Assembly: GCA_022843265.1 (NCBI GenBank)
Contig: JALHNZ010000008.1
Location: forward strand, 38,095-102,094
Reading direction: 5' to 3'
Origin: Gemmatimonadaceae bacterium
GTDB lineage: Bacteria; Gemmatimonadota; Gemmatimonadetes; Gemmatimonadales; Gemmatimonadaceae
DNA length: 64,000 bases
Both the position numbers and the translations under genes were made by a program. The notes beneath the pieces were generated by a model. That model searched no databases. It worked only from the letters and a program-made list of their open reading frames with translations, and had not been told where the DNA came from. Positions 37,476 to 48,292 of the stretch are shown piece after piece. Every line of letters starts with the position of its first letter. The stretch's first letter is position 1.

Positions 37476-37916
37476 TCAGACGCGAAAGGTGTCCGCGCGC
37501 CAGTTCTTGATGCGCTGCTTGATCTGCTTGGGCTCCGTCAGCGTTCCCGCCAACACGTCGCGCACCAACTCCACCACTTCAGCATCGCTGGCAAAGCGCA
37601 GCGCAATAAGCTGGCGCGGCTTGAGCTCATGCACGCGTGACGCAAGATCTGCCGGAAGGATACGCGAGAATCGCAACTGTTCTTCAAGGCGAATCAGCCG
37701 ATCCTGTGCCTTGAGCGGGAACAGGCGCGCGAAAGCTACCGCACCGAACAGTGCTGCTGCGCCTAACAGGTCGAAGTGACTTTCTGCGTCGCGCAGTGTG
37801 AACGCTCGGTAGATGCTCCAGAGCAAGTAGGCAAACGCGAGTGGAGACGTGACGTAGTGATAGCCCGCGACCATCTTGGTGTGGTTCGCGTAGTTCTGCG
37901 GCGCTGAGTCAGACAT
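37476..37916 (-). CDS. DUF6526 family membrane protein
   Basis: QNYANHTKMVAGYHYVTSPLA...FPLKAQDRLIRLEEQLRFSRILP. Confidence 0.8.
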   Translation of the reverse strand: MSDSAPQNYANHTKMVAGYHYVTSPLAFAYLLWSIYRAFTLRDAESHFDLLGAAALFGAVAFARLFPLKAQDRLIRLEEQLRFSRILPADLASRVHELKPRQLIALRFASDAEVVELVRDVLAGTLTEPKQIKQRIKNWRADTFRV

Positions 37917-37961
37917 AGGTGTGGTTGTGTACGGCGAAGGAGACTTCGGATTCAGGCCGGC

Positions 37962-38273
37962 TTAACGGGGGAGCTGCGCACGCATGCGTTCAACAAGTTC
38001 TTTCGACTCGCGCAGCCCCAGCCCGGTACGATCGCGCACAAGCTTGATGGCGTCGATCATTCGATTGTTCTGAATGAACGCGCGCACGTCAGGATCGACC
38101 TCGATTGAACCGGTGTCATCGCGGTTTCGTGCCAGTGTTCGCGGCTGTTCCGTCCACAATACGGTGCGATTGGTGCGGCGACGACCCCACGCCGCGCCGA
38201 CCGCCAGCAGCAGCAGAGCCACCACGCCAACGATAAGGAGCAGGTTGGATGACAGCGTGATGGTCTCTGGCAT
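37962..38273 (-). CDS. membrane-anchored protein with bL12 C-terminal-like domain
   Basis: N-terminal TM; MIDAIKLVRDRTGLGLRESKELVERM resembles L7/L12 CTD. Confidence 0.75.
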   Translation of the reverse strand: MPETITLSSNLLLIVGVVALLLLAVGAAWGRRRTNRTVLWTEQPRTLARNRDDTGSIEVDPDVRAFIQNNRMIDAIKLVRDRTGLGLRESKELVERMRAQLPR

Positions 38274-38315
38274 GTCTTTCCCCGCGAGGCGTGAGGGCGT
38301 TGGTACGCGTGCGTG

Positions 38316-40331
38316 CTAGATCAGCGTGCGGGCAGCTTCGGCGACATGCTCGGCCGTAATGCCATAGTGCTTGTAGAGCACGGGGGCCGGTGCGCTCGCG
38401 CCGAAATCGTCAATGCTGATAATGGCACCGTTATCGCCCACCCAGCGATGCCATGACATCGAATGTGCGGCTTCCACCGCCACGCGTGGCACGCCAGCTG
38501 GCAGCACGCGCGTGCGATACGCGTTGTCCTGCGCGGCAAACAGTTCGAGGCTTGGTGCACTCACCACACGCACACGAACGCCCTGTGATTCGAGCATCGC
38601 GGCGGCGTTGAGCGCCACGCCCACTTCACTGCCGGTGGACATCAAGACGATCTGCGGCTCGCCACCATCAGTTTGCTGCAGCACGTACGCGCCGTGCGAC
38701 ACACCAGCGCGGGCGCGCTCCACGATGTTCAGCCAGGCCAGTTTCTGTCGCGACAAGACGATCGCAACCGGTCCACCGCGATGCGCGAGCGCAATTTTCC
38801 ACGATTCCACTACTTCGGCGGCATCGGCCGGACGCAGCACCGTGAGTCCGGGAATGCAGCGCAAGCTGGTGAGATGCTCAACCGGCTGGTGCGTAGGGCC
38901 GTCTTCACCAAGACCGATGGAGTCGTGCGTGAACACATAAATCACGCGCTGCTTCATGAGCGCCGCGAGGCGAATCGCGGGACGCATGTAATCCGCGAAC
39001 ACCAGGAAGGTACCGCCGAACGGAATGTTGCCGCCGTGCAGCGCCACGCCATTCATGATCGCGCCCATCGCGTGTTCACGAATGCCGTAGTGTATGTAGC
39101 GACCACTGGGATCCGCGGCGGTGAAGATGGATTCACCCTTGAGCTGCGTGAGGTTTGACCCCGTGAGATCGGCGGAACCGCCGAGCAGTTCCGGAAGGGC
39201 AGGAGCGAGTGCGGCGAGTACCGCGCCGCTCGCGGCACGACTGGCTACGGCGCCACTGGCCGCGTCAAACAACGGCAGCGCTTCTTCCCATCCCGACGGC
39301 AGGTCACCGCGCTGGCGACGTTCGAGATCGTTGGCGAGCTGCGTATGCTGCGACTGATACGCGGCCCAGCGCTGCAGCCACTGTACGCGCGTTTCGGCGC
39401 GCTGCGCCACGGCTTCGCGCCAGTGTGCCGCGGCTTCGGCCGGCACATGGAACGGTTCGTGGCTTGGCCACGCGTACACGTCTTTCGTAAGCTCGATTTC
39501 TTTCGCGCCGAGCGGTTCGCCGTGCGCTTTGGCTGTATCGGCGCGATTGGGCGAACCGAAACCGATAATGGTGCGCGTCACCACCAGCGTTGGACGTGTG
39601 GTGTCGGCCTTGGCGGCGGCGATCACGCGATCAATCGCCTCCTGGTCGTTGACGTCGGCAAGGTGCAGCACCTGCCAACCGTACGAAGCAAAGCGACCTT
39701 CCACGTCGTCACTGCAGGTGAGGTCAACGCGCCCATCAATCGTGATACGGTTGTCGTCAAAAAATCCGATCAGCTTGCCCAACCCGAAATGCCCGGCAAA
39801 CGACGCCGCTTCGTGCGAGATGCCTTCCATGAGGCAGCCGTCGCCTGCAATGAAGTACGTGTAGTGATCAACAACGCGGTGTCCCTCGCGATTGAAGCGT
39901 GCCGCGAGGTGACGTTCGGCGAGTGCGAAGCCCACGGCGTTGGCGACACCCTGGCCGAGCGGGCCGGTGGTGGTTTCTACGCCGGCGGTGTGGCCGTATT
40001 CCGGGTGGCCGGGCGTACGTGACCCCCACTGCCGGAACGCCTTGATGTCATCAAGTGTGAGATCGTAGCCGGCGAGATGCAACGAGCCGTACAGCAGCAT
40101 GGATGCGTGACCGGCCGACAGTACCAGGCGATCGCGATCGGCCCAGTCCGGATGGGCGGGATCATGGCGCAGGTGGCGCGTGTAGAGCGCGTACGCCAGC
40201 GGCGCGAGCGCCATGGGCGTGCCGGGGTGACCCGACTCCGCCTGCTGGACCGCGTCCATGGCCAGGGTGCGCACGGTATCGATGGCGAGGCGCATCGACG
40301 CGGAAGACACAGCAGTAGCAGCAACGGACAC
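38316..40331 (-). CDS. tkt: transketolase
   Basis: [67 protein letters not shown]. Confidence 0.97.
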   Translation of the reverse strand: MSVAATAVSSASMRLAIDTVRTLAMDAVQQAESGHPGTPMALAPLAYALYTRHLRHDPAHPDWADRDRLVLSAGHASMLLYGSLHLAGYDLTLDDIKAFRQWGSRTPGHPEYGHTAGVETTTGPLGQGVANAVGFALAERHLAARFNREGHRVVDHYTYFIAGDGCLMEGISHEAASFAGHFGLGKLIGFFDDNRITIDGRVDLTCSDDVEGRFASYGWQVLHLADVNDQEAIDRVIAAAKADTTRPTLVVTRTIIGFGSPNRADTAKAHGEPLGAKEIELTKDVYAWPSHEPFHVPAEAAAHWREAVAQRAETRVQWLQRWAAYQSQHTQLANDLERRQRGDLPSGWEEALPLFDAASGAVASRAASGAVLAALAPALPELLGGSADLTGSNLTQLKGESIFTAADPSGRYIHYGIREHAMGAIMNGVALHGGNIPFGGTFLVFADYMRPAIRLAALMKQRVIYVFTHDSIGLGEDGPTHQPVEHLTSLRCIPGLTVLRPADAAEVVESWKIALAHRGGPVAIVLSRQKLAWLNIVERARAGVSHGAYVLQQTDGGEPQIVLMSTGSEVGVALNAAAMLESQGVRVRVVSAPSLELFAAQDNAYRTRVLPAGVPRVAVEAAHSMSWHRWVGDNGAIISIDDFGASAPAPVLYKHYGITAEHVAEAARTLI

Positions 40332-40411
40332 GGATCACTCCGAAAAGGCAAAAACGGCGACGGAATCAGGAGATGCGCGCCCGGAGAGCCGGTCGCGCCC
40401 AAACCTGAAAG

Positions 40412-40951
40412 TTAGCCGAGATAGCGATCTCGTGTGAGCACAAAGTGATGCGCGGCGTGACCCGCGATCAGCCAGGCGAGGGCGCGAGCCGACACCTCGT
40501 GCCCGCTGGCCACGGTGCGCCGGGCGAGGGCGTTCTCGTCGAGCGGCTCGAGCAGCGCGAGCGTTGCGGCGCGGACCGCACCGAACTCCGTGATGACCGA
40601 AGCGAGCGACCGCTGGTTGGCACCAGACAGCGGCACCCAGTCATCCTGCTCGTATCCGGGCAGCGGTGTGCGATCGCCGCGAGCAGCCCGGAGCAGGCGA
40701 TAGCTGAACACGCGCTCCGTGTCGATGGTGTGCAGGAGCGACTCGAGCAGCGACCACTTGCCCGGTGCGTAGCCCTGCCTCGCGGCTTCGTCGGTCACGC
40801 CGCGCAGCAGCGTGGCCAGCTCGCCGGGCTGTTTGGCGAGCAGGGATTTGATATCGCTCAGGCCGTGCTGCGTGAGCGCGGCCTGCGCGTCGTCGATGTA
40901 CGTGTGCGCCCAGGGGGCGTGTTCGTCGGAAGCAGGGCGAGAGATGGTCAT
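40412..40951 (-). CDS. DinB family protein
   Basis: GYAPGKWSLLESLLHTIDTERVFSYRLLRAARGDRTPLPGYEQDDWV...WLIAGHAAHHF. Confidence 0.88.
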   Translation of the reverse strand: MTISRPASDEHAPWAHTYIDDAQAALTQHGLSDIKSLLAKQPGELATLLRGVTDEAARQGYAPGKWSLLESLLHTIDTERVFSYRLLRAARGDRTPLPGYEQDDWVPLSGANQRSLASVITEFGAVRAATLALLEPLDENALARRTVASGHEVSARALAWLIAGHAAHHFVLTRDRYLG

Positions 40952-40973
40952 GTCCCGGAATCTAGCGCGCGAT

Positions 40974-41705
40974 TCAGTGGTCGAGACTGTCCATGTCGGC
41001 GACGAGCGGTTCCGCGACCAGAATCGCGATGGCCGCGCGGGTGAGCGCCGCCCGTGTTGCCTCCGGCAGGTCCGGGCGCAGCCACACGCGTCGCCGATCG
41101 CGCACGAACACCTCCGCATCGACCTGTCCGTCTCCGTTGCGCAGCACAAAGCTGTTCGGATGCGACCAGAGATACGGGAGCAGGCGACGCGCGCCTTTGG
41201 CCACAATCGTCCACGACTCGTCGGCGCTGGTGAGCGATCCGATCGGGAAACCAAAGTCTGCCGCGTCCGCCGTGGTCGCACTGGCCGCCGGAAGCGCCGC
41301 ATCCGCCGACAGGAACCACGACTCGTTGCCAACAAGCGTGCACGACATGGCGAACATGCGCGTGTCTTCAATGCGCAGCTTCACGTTCTTGGCGGGAGTA
41401 AGCAGGCGATCCAGTTCGCAGAGGCTGCGTCCTGGTGCCGCGCTCAGCCCGTCGTCAATGTCGAACTGCACCTGCCAGCGCTCGCGCACTTCGCCGGTGA
41501 GGAAGTTTCCGTTGCGCCACTCTTTGCGGCCGCTCTCACGGATGCGGGTGGACTTGTAGGGTCCGACGCGCAGGCTGCTGCCGCGCCAGCCACCCTGATC
41601 GACCACCAGGTAGCCACTGTCAGGTTCAAACGGCGAGAGCGACGCGCCCGAGGTGGAGAGCGGTGACGTGAGTGTGATCACTGCGAAAGCGATGGAGCTG
41701 AGCAT
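40974..41705 (-). CDS. secreted hypothetical protein
   Basis: ORF with signal-like N-terminus. Confidence 0.55.
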   Translation of the reverse strand: MLSSIAFAVITLTSPLSTSGASLSPFEPDSGYLVVDQGGWRGSSLRVGPYKSTRIRESGRKEWRNGNFLTGEVRERWQVQFDIDDGLSAAPGRSLCELDRLLTPAKNVKLRIEDTRMFAMSCTLVGNESWFLSADAALPAASATTADAADFGFPIGSLTSADESWTIVAKGARRLLPYLWSHPNSFVLRNGDGQVDAEVFVRDRRRVWLRPDLPEATRAALTRAAIAILVAEPLVADMDSLDH

Positions 41706-41797
41706 CTGGGGATCCGTCCGTGAGCCGAGGTATGCCCAGTATGACGGATCCTACCGCGGCCCAGCTTCAGGTCAGATGACCTATCTCTCGGTTTTCG

Positions 41798-42982
41798 CTA
41801 CTGACGCGCGATGACTTCGAGGGCCTGCGCACAGGCTCGCGCGGCGTCTGCGGACGGCGCGCTGCCTTGCGCGACGCGAGGTGTGCCGCCGCCACGGCCA
41901 CCGACCTGCTGCAACGCCTCCCGCAGCAGCCGGCCCGCGTCGAGCGCGCTGTCTTCACTCGCGGCCAGCAACACCGCCGCCGGCGCGGCGCTGCTGGCGA
42001 TGAACACGGCCTGCTGTCCCAGAATGAATTGCTGGGCCATGGTTTGCTGCGAGGCCACGGGCGTGTCTGTCAGATGCACCACATGCACGCGACGACCATT
42101 GGCCGCTGGCGCTGTGGTGTCGTAGAGCGCACGGGCTTCAAAGGCGGCGAGCTGCTCAAGCAGACGTGCACGCTCCTTGCTCGCTGCGCGGAGCTCAGAC
42201 TGCAGCGACGTGACGAGCGACGGCGTTTCTTCCGCCGCCGCTGACAGCGCGATCGCGATCTGCTGCGTGATATCACAATCGGCTCGAGCCCGCGCGACCG
42301 CACGCGCACCGCAGCGAAACTCAACGCGTGTTGCGCCCCGAACGCGCTCGGACTTGCGAAGGAGTATCGGACCGATGGCGCCGGTACGGTTCACGTGCGT
42401 GCCACCGCACGCGTTCTTGTCGAGTCCATCGATCGACACAATGCGCAGAAGGCCGCCACGTTCACTCGGCTTGCGCAGCCCCGTTGCGGTATCCGCGCTC
42501 TCGAATGCGACCGAGATCTCACGATTCTCTGTCACGTGCACATTGGCCATGCGTTCGGCTTCTCGCAGTGCGCCCGCATCAATTGTCTCAGACGCCAGAT
42601 CGAGTGTCGCACTCTCTGCACCGAAGTGCACGCTCACCGTGGGCCAGCCAAAGTGATCTTCAAAGAGCGCCGACAGCAGGTGCTGACCGCTGTGTTGCTG
42701 CATCAGATCATACCGACGCGACCAGTCAATCACACCGGTGACCTGAGTGACGCCAGCGGGCAAGGGTGACTCCAGCACGTGAATCACCTCGTCGTGTTCT
42801 TCGAGGACGTCGATCACCGGAATGCCGGCCAGCAGCCCCGTGTCATGCGGTTGGCCGCCGCTGGTGGGGTAAAATGCCGACCGGTCCAATACCATCCGGC
42901 AGCGCGTGGCATCGTGTTCGCGGACGGTAGCGGTGAACTCCACGAGCGTGGCATCGGTGTAATACAGGCGTTCCGTGATCAT
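41798..42982 (-). CDS. alanyl-tRNA editing protein (AlaX-like with DHHA1 domain)
   Basis: HSGQHLLSALFE, NACGGTHVNRTGAIGPI, C-terminal GGGGxP-like RGGGTPRVAQGS. Confidence 0.92.
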   Translation of the reverse strand: MITERLYYTDATLVEFTATVREHDATRCRMVLDRSAFYPTSGGQPHDTGLLAGIPVIDVLEEHDEVIHVLESPLPAGVTQVTGVIDWSRRYDLMQQHSGQHLLSALFEDHFGWPTVSVHFGAESATLDLASETIDAGALREAERMANVHVTENREISVAFESADTATGLRKPSERGGLLRIVSIDGLDKNACGGTHVNRTGAIGPILLRKSERVRGATRVEFRCGARAVARARADCDITQQIAIALSAAAEETPSLVTSLQSELRAASKERARLLEQLAAFEARALYDTTAPAANGRRVHVVHLTDTPVASQQTMAQQFILGQQAVFIASSAAPAAVLLAASEDSALDAGRLLREALQQVGGRGGGTPRVAQGSAPSADAARACAQALEVIARQ

Positions 42983-43043
42983 GAGGCTGAAGACAAGGGG
43001 TGTGGTCGCTTGACGCCAATGCAACAGTCAGGGAGGTTGCACC

Positions 43044-45317
43044 ATGCGCGCGCCAAGGCAACATCTCTTGCAACGTGTCCAGCAATATGCAATGCAACAA
43101 CTGAAACCACGGCTGACACATGCTCGCGGCGTGTCAGGGCTCCTGCCCATGGCACGCGTTGGTGCAATGCTACTCTGCGCGGTCAGTGTGGGGTGCGTAC
43201 CAACGACCGGCAAGGTACCCGCACCCGCGGAGCCTGTCGCCGCCGTTGTGCCCGTGCGTGCCCCGTGGATTGCGTCCACGCCCGCCGCCGCGGCGCGCAG
43301 TGAAGGTGAGGCGCTCTCTCGTTTGCAGCAACTGGCTGACGTGTGGCACGCGGCGCGCTGGTTTCATCCGGACCTGATCGATCGGGCCGCTGCGTGGGAC
43401 ACGGCGTATTTGCGACATGTTGATGCGATACGTGCGACGACGGATGAAGCAAATTTTGCGGAAGCCATGTCGGCGCTGCTACGCGAGATCGGCGACGCGG
43501 AAACACGCGTGGTGCGTGATACCGTGATGAGCGAGCGCATGGCACCACCCGCACCGTCATCGTTCGCGGGTGCGTTGGTAACGCCGGTACGCCGGAGCCT
43601 TCGGCGTGGTATAGGCGAAGGCATGCGCGCGTTGGATGGGCTCACTGGTGCGCCCGCCGATACGGGTGCGCAGCCCGGCTGCTGTGCCACGTGGACACTG
43701 CACAGTGGTCCCGTGATTCGCGGCACCGGCCATCGCGACTCCGTTGCGGTGCAATCCATTCGGATAGGCGATCAATCGGTGATTCCAGCCGCGATGTTCG
43801 CGCTGCATCAAGCGGGCGCTGTTCGCTTCGTTTCGGCCGAGACCGGTGTGTTGCATTCCGATGCTGCAGCCGTACACATCAAACTGGGCGACAACGCGTA
43901 CGCACGTATTCGTATTGAAGAGCTGTTGCTCGCAGATGGCCGCTCGATTGCGACGCGGGCGGACTCCGTGGCTGGCACCGCGAGCACGGTGGCCACGGCG
44001 CCGCCGCGTGGCACTGCGTCACGACTCGGCGTCTCGCAGGGCGAAAGCCACGGACACACATCGGCCGAGCCATATCCGTCGCTGGCCGAACGGTTGCTCG
44101 CCGTGACCAAGCTGTGGGGCACCGTGCGCGCGTTGAATCCGTACCTGCCCATGGCGGATGAGTCATGGGATGACATGTTCGCACGCGCGATTGGCGAAGT
44201 GGAAGAAGCGTCGTCGGCGCGCGCATATTCGGTGGCGATGGCGCGCTTTGTGGCGTCGCTCGATGCGTCGCAGGCGAGCATTGTGGTTCCTGACCATCCT
44301 GAGTTTGGAGCGCGCGAAGGTCGCGTGCCGTTTCAGATTCGGCTGGTCGATCGACGCGCGATTGTATCCGAGATCAGCGAAGCGACGGCGGCACAACTCA
44401 GCGTATTTCGCGGTGACGAGATCGTGGCGATTGGTGGTGAGCCGATCGACAAACGATTGGATCGACTGCGTGAGTATGTATCGGCGTCGAACGCCTGGTC
44501 GCGCGAGCAGCTGTTGGAACAGTGGTTGCTCTCTGGCCCGGCGGGCGCGGTCTCTACGTTTCGTGTGCAGCCCGCCAGTGGTGGGGCGTCGAACATCGAG
44601 CTGCGGTACGAGCCGCGTGAAGTTGCTGAAGCGCCTCGTGTGTTGCGCGAGGTGCAAACGTTGGCGAATGGCGTAGTTCGTGTGCGGCTTGGTGCAATGG
44701 CGCAAAATGAAGACGCGGCACTGCCTGGCGCGGTGGCGACGGCATCGGCGGTGATTGTGGACGCGCGCGGCGTGCACAGTGCGGAGTCATTACGCTGGCT
44801 CGCGGGCTCACTGCTCGATGCGGATAGTCGTGCGTACGCCCGCGATGATGTCAGCGAGATAGTTGCGCCACCTCGCGGGGCGTTGCGCAGCCCGGAGCTG
44901 GACCCTGCACGGCAGTTTACACGAACGGAACGGCGCACCGGCGCGGTGCGCGGCGAGTTGTTCAGCGGACCCATGGCAATTCTTGTGGATGCGTCCACGC
45001 GCGGTGACGGCGAGCTTCTGGTTTTGCGTTTGGCTGCGGGAGCGGGTCGTCGCGTCGTGGTTGGATCAACCACAGCGGGAGCCGTTGGTCAGACCGCAAC
45101 GCTGTCGCTGCCGGGCGGCGTGCAGGCCACGTATCCGGTGAGCGATGTGCGATATCCCGATGGTCGGTTCGTTCAACGACTCGGCGTTGCTCCCGGCATT
45201 CTTGTGGAGCCGACGGTGGCCGGTGTGCGCAGCGGCCGGGATGAAGTGCTGGAAGCGGCACAGCGCTGGATCACGCAGCAACTCGCCCCATCGGCGCCGA
45301 TTCGTCGCCGCGAGTGA
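43044..45317 (+). CDS. S41 peptidase-like lipoprotein, probable degenerate active site
   Basis: Lipobox-like CAVSVGC; PDZ-like DEIVAIGGEPIDKRL; SGPMAILVDASTRGDGELLVLRL...GSTTAGAVG. Confidence 0.7.
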   Translation: MRAPRQHLLQRVQQYAMQQLKPRLTHARGVSGLLPMARVGAMLLCAVSVGCVPTTGKVPAPAEPVAAVVPVRAPWIASTPAAAARSEGEALSRLQQLADVWHAARWFHPDLIDRAAAWDTAYLRHVDAIRATTDEANFAEAMSALLREIGDAETRVVRDTVMSERMAPPAPSSFAGALVTPVRRSLRRGIGEGMRALDGLTGAPADTGAQPGCCATWTLHSGPVIRGTGHRDSVAVQSIRIGDQSVIPAAMFALHQAGAVRFVSAETGVLHSDAAAVHIKLGDNAYARIRIEELLLADGRSIATRADSVAGTASTVATAPPRGTASRLGVSQGESHGHTSAEPYPSLAERLLAVTKLWGTVRALNPYLPMADESWDDMFARAIGEVEEASSARAYSVAMARFVASLDASQASIVVPDHPEFGAREGRVPFQIRLVDRRAIVSEISEATAAQLSVFRGDEIVAIGGEPIDKRLDRLREYVSASNAWSREQLLEQWLLSGPAGAVSTFRVQPASGGASNIELRYEPREVAEAPRVLREVQTLANGVVRVRLGAMAQNEDAALPGAVATASAVIVDARGVHSAESLRWLAGSLLDADSRAYARDDVSEIVAPPRGALRSPELDPARQFTRTERRTGAVRGELFSGPMAILVDASTRGDGELLVLRLAAGAGRRVVVGSTTAGAVGQTATLSLPGGVQATYPVSDVRYPDGRFVQRLGVAPGILVEPTVAGVRSGRDEVLEAAQRWITQQLAPSAPIRRRE

Positions 45318-47848
45318 GCACCCTTCCGATTCATGATGTCTTGCCGGCACTGCTGGCGGCACTTGGTGATCGATCGCTCGCAGTGCTTGAAGCGCCACCG
45401 GGTGCGGGCAAAACAACGGTGGTGCCACTCGCACTTTTGGACCAGCCGTGGTTGTCGGGGCAGCGTGTGCTCATGCTTGAGCCGCGCCGACTGGCCGCGC
45501 GCGCAGCGGCCTCGTATATGTCGCGCACGCTCAGAGAGCCGGTGGGGCAGACCGTTGGCTATCGTGTGCGCGGTGAGTCGCGTGTGAGTGCTCGCACACG
45601 GGTAGAGATTGTGACCGAGGGTGTGCTCACGCGCATGCTGGCCACCGATCCGCTGCTCGAAGGCGTGGGTGCCGTGTTGTTCGACGAGTTTCACGAACGT
45701 TCGCTGAACGCCGACCTCGGACTCGCACTCACCCTGCAAACGCAGTCGTTGTTGCGACCGGAACTGCGTGTGCTTGTCATGTCGGCGACGCTCGACGGAA
45801 ACGCCGTGGCGCGATTGATTGCCGACGAGCGCGGCGACGCACCGGTTCTTCGCAGCAGCGGCCGCATGTTCCCCGTGGCCACCGAGTACCGTGCGCCACG
45901 AGATCGCGAACGCATGGAATCACACGTGGTGCGCGTGTTGCGCGAAGTCCTGCAGCAGCACGAGGGCGACGTACTCGTATTCCTGCCGGGCGCGCGCGAG
46001 ATCCGACGTTCGGCCGATCTGCTCGCCGATGTCGTAGCAATGCACAACGCGTCACGGGTCTCTGTGCATCAGCTTTTTGGCATGATGCCGCTGGCAGCGC
46101 AGGACGCAGCCATTGCGCCCGCACCGGCCGGCGAACGGAAGATTGTACTGGCCACCTCGATTGCACAAACAAGCCTGACCATCGAAGGCGTGCGTGTGGT
46201 GGTCGATGCGGGGCGCGAACGACTGCCGCGCTTCGACCCGCGTGTTGGATTGTCGCGTCTTGAAACGGTGCGCGAAAGTCATGCGGCAGCGGAGCAGCGT
46301 CGTGGTCGAGCGGGTCGCGTAGCACCAGGGGTGTGTTATCGCTTGTGGGACGAGCATGAGCAGGCCATGTTGCCGCCGCGCACGCGACCGGAGATTCTTG
46401 ACGCAGATTTAGCGCCGCTTGCGCTCGATCTGGCGGATGCGGGCGTGACGGACGCCGCGTCGTTGCGTTGGCTTGATGTACCTTCGCCAGCGGCGCTCGC
46501 ACAAAGCCGCAGTGTTCTGCGCATGTTAGGGGCACTCGACGACAACGACCGGATCTCGGCACACGGTCGCGCCATGAGTGCGCTGCCTGTGCATCCGCGA
46601 CTTGCTCATTTGTTGCTGCAGGCCAGGGTGCGGGGCGAGGGCGTGCTCGGCGCTATCGTGGCGGCGTGTGTGGAAGAACGCGACTTCCTGCGTGGCGCTG
46701 GACGCAGCGCGCCGTCTGACCTGCGGCTGCGCGTTGAGCTTGTGCAAGGTGGTTCCGCTTCCGCAATGACGCATGATCTGCACGGTGCGACCGTGGACCG
46801 CGATGCGGTGCGGCGTGTGCGCGAGACGGCGCGTGATCTCGCGCAGCGCGCCGATGTCCCGTGGCGGGAACAGCGTGAGAACACAGATGCCTGCGGGACG
46901 CTGCTCGCGTTGGCATTTCCCGATCGGGTGGCGCAACAGCGATCAGGACAGCGCGGTCGGTACATTTTGCGCAACGGAACCGGCGCCTCGCTGCCACCAG
47001 GCGATGCGCTTGATGGCACACCGTTTCTGTCAATTGCAGAACTTGATGGTGCGCCGCCGGAGTATCGCATTGTTCGCGCAACGGCTCTAACGGAAGATGA
47101 AGTGCGCGACGCTTTTGCTGACGACCTGAAACAGACCGATCTGATCGACTGGGACGACAGCGCTGACCGAATACGTGCGCGTCGACAAACGCAGCTCGGT
47201 GCCCTGGTGCTCCACGATGCACCGCTACGTGAGGTGTCGCCCGATGTGGTGCACCGGGTGTTGCTCGACATGATCACGCGTCGCGGCATTGCGGCACTCC
47301 CGTGGTCTCGCAATGCGGCACGCTTGCGAGAGCGGCTCGCCTTTGTGCACGCGCATGATGCGTTGTGGCCCGATGTCGCTGATGACGCACTGCAACATGA
47401 CATCAACGAGTGGCTCGGCCCGTCGCTGCATGGCGTCACGCGCTTGAGCGACATTCATGACAACCTGTTGCACGAGGCGCTACTGTCGTTGCTCGATTGG
47501 TCGCGCCGAGCGGCGCTGGACCGGTTGGCGCCTACACACATTGCGGTGCCGAGTGGTTCACAGATTGCGGTGGACTACAGCGATCCGGCGGCGCCAGTGC
47601 TCGCCGTGAAGCTGCAAGAGGTCTTTGGCTGGTCCAACACGCCAACCATCTGTGACGGTCGTGTTCCGCTCACTTTGCACCTGCTCTCACCGGCGCAGCG
47701 ACCGGTGCAAGTCACGCGTGATCTCGCGGGCTTCTGGCGCGACGGATACTTCGAGGTACGCAAGGAGTTGCGCGGTCGATATCCCCGGCATCCGTGGCCT
47801 GATGATCCGTTGTCTGCCGAGGCGACACGTCGCGCGAAGCCGCGCTAA
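45314..47848 (+). CDS. hrpB: ATP-dependent helicase HrpB
   Basis: LEAPPGAGKTTVVPLALL, FDEFHERSLNADLGLAL, ATSIAQTSLTIEGVRVVVDAG, QRRGRAGRVAPGVCYRLW. Confidence 0.97.
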   Translation: MSTLPIHDVLPALLAALGDRSLAVLEAPPGAGKTTVVPLALLDQPWLSGQRVLMLEPRRLAARAAASYMSRTLREPVGQTVGYRVRGESRVSARTRVEIVTEGVLTRMLATDPLLEGVGAVLFDEFHERSLNADLGLALTLQTQSLLRPELRVLVMSATLDGNAVARLIADERGDAPVLRSSGRMFPVATEYRAPRDRERMESHVVRVLREVLQQHEGDVLVFLPGAREIRRSADLLADVVAMHNASRVSVHQLFGMMPLAAQDAAIAPAPAGERKIVLATSIAQTSLTIEGVRVVVDAGRERLPRFDPRVGLSRLETVRESHAAAEQRRGRAGRVAPGVCYRLWDEHEQAMLPPRTRPEILDADLAPLALDLADAGVTDAASLRWLDVPSPAALAQSRSVLRMLGALDDNDRISAHGRAMSALPVHPRLAHLLLQARVRGEGVLGAIVAACVEERDFLRGAGRSAPSDLRLRVELVQGGSASAMTHDLHGATVDRDAVRRVRETARDLAQRADVPWREQRENTDACGTLLALAFPDRVAQQRSGQRGRYILRNGTGASLPPGDALDGTPFLSIAELDGAPPEYRIVRATALTEDEVRDAFADDLKQTDLIDWDDSADRIRARRQTQLGALVLHDAPLREVSPDVVHRVLLDMITRRGIAALPWSRNAARLRERLAFVHAHDALWPDVADDALQHDINEWLGPSLHGVTRLSDIHDNLLHEALLSLLDWSRRAALDRLAPTHIAVPSGSQIAVDYSDPAAPVLAVKLQEVFGWSNTPTICDGRVPLTLHLLSPAQRPVQVTRDLAGFWRDGYFEVRKELRGRYPRHPWPDDPLSAEATRRAKPR

Positions 47849-47884
47849 AACAACGCGCGCGTGGGCGATGTGCAGGGGTCAGTG

Positions 47885-48292
47885 TTAACGCAGCATCCAG
47901 TCGCCGGATTCAACGCGCCTGCTCGAGGCGGGCGGTTGATTGTATCGATACATCCATGCTTCCTGTTCACTGCCGTCTTCAAAACGCACCGGGACTCGCA
48001 CGCGCAGGAAGAGCGAACCGAAACGCGCGTCGGGTGCAAAGCCTTCGTATTGGTCGAGCATCGCGAGTGTTTGTTCGGCCACTTCCGCACGGAGCGCCCA
48101 TACCTCGCCGTACACTCGTTCCGATTCATGCTCAGCGGCAACGCATGCAGGGAATGGGCCCGTGTCGTACAGCACGCCCGATACACTGGCGTCACCAACG
48201 TAGGTAGCGGAGCTGGCGAGGCGTTCACCCATGAGTGTTCCCGCGCCGCGCCGAAGTGTACCGTATGTGAAGAGCAATGCCTGTGCACTCAT
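47885..48292 (-). CDS. gamma-glutamylcyclotransferase-like protein
   Basis: LLFTYGTLRRG...VSGVLYDTGPFPACV...VYGEVWAL...LDQYEGF. Confidence 0.9.
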   Translation of the reverse strand: MSAQALLFTYGTLRRGAGTLMGERLASSATYVGDASVSGVLYDTGPFPACVAAEHESERVYGEVWALRAEVAEQTLAMLDQYEGFAPDARFGSLFLRVRVPVRFEDGSEQEAWMYRYNQPPASSRRVESGDWMLR

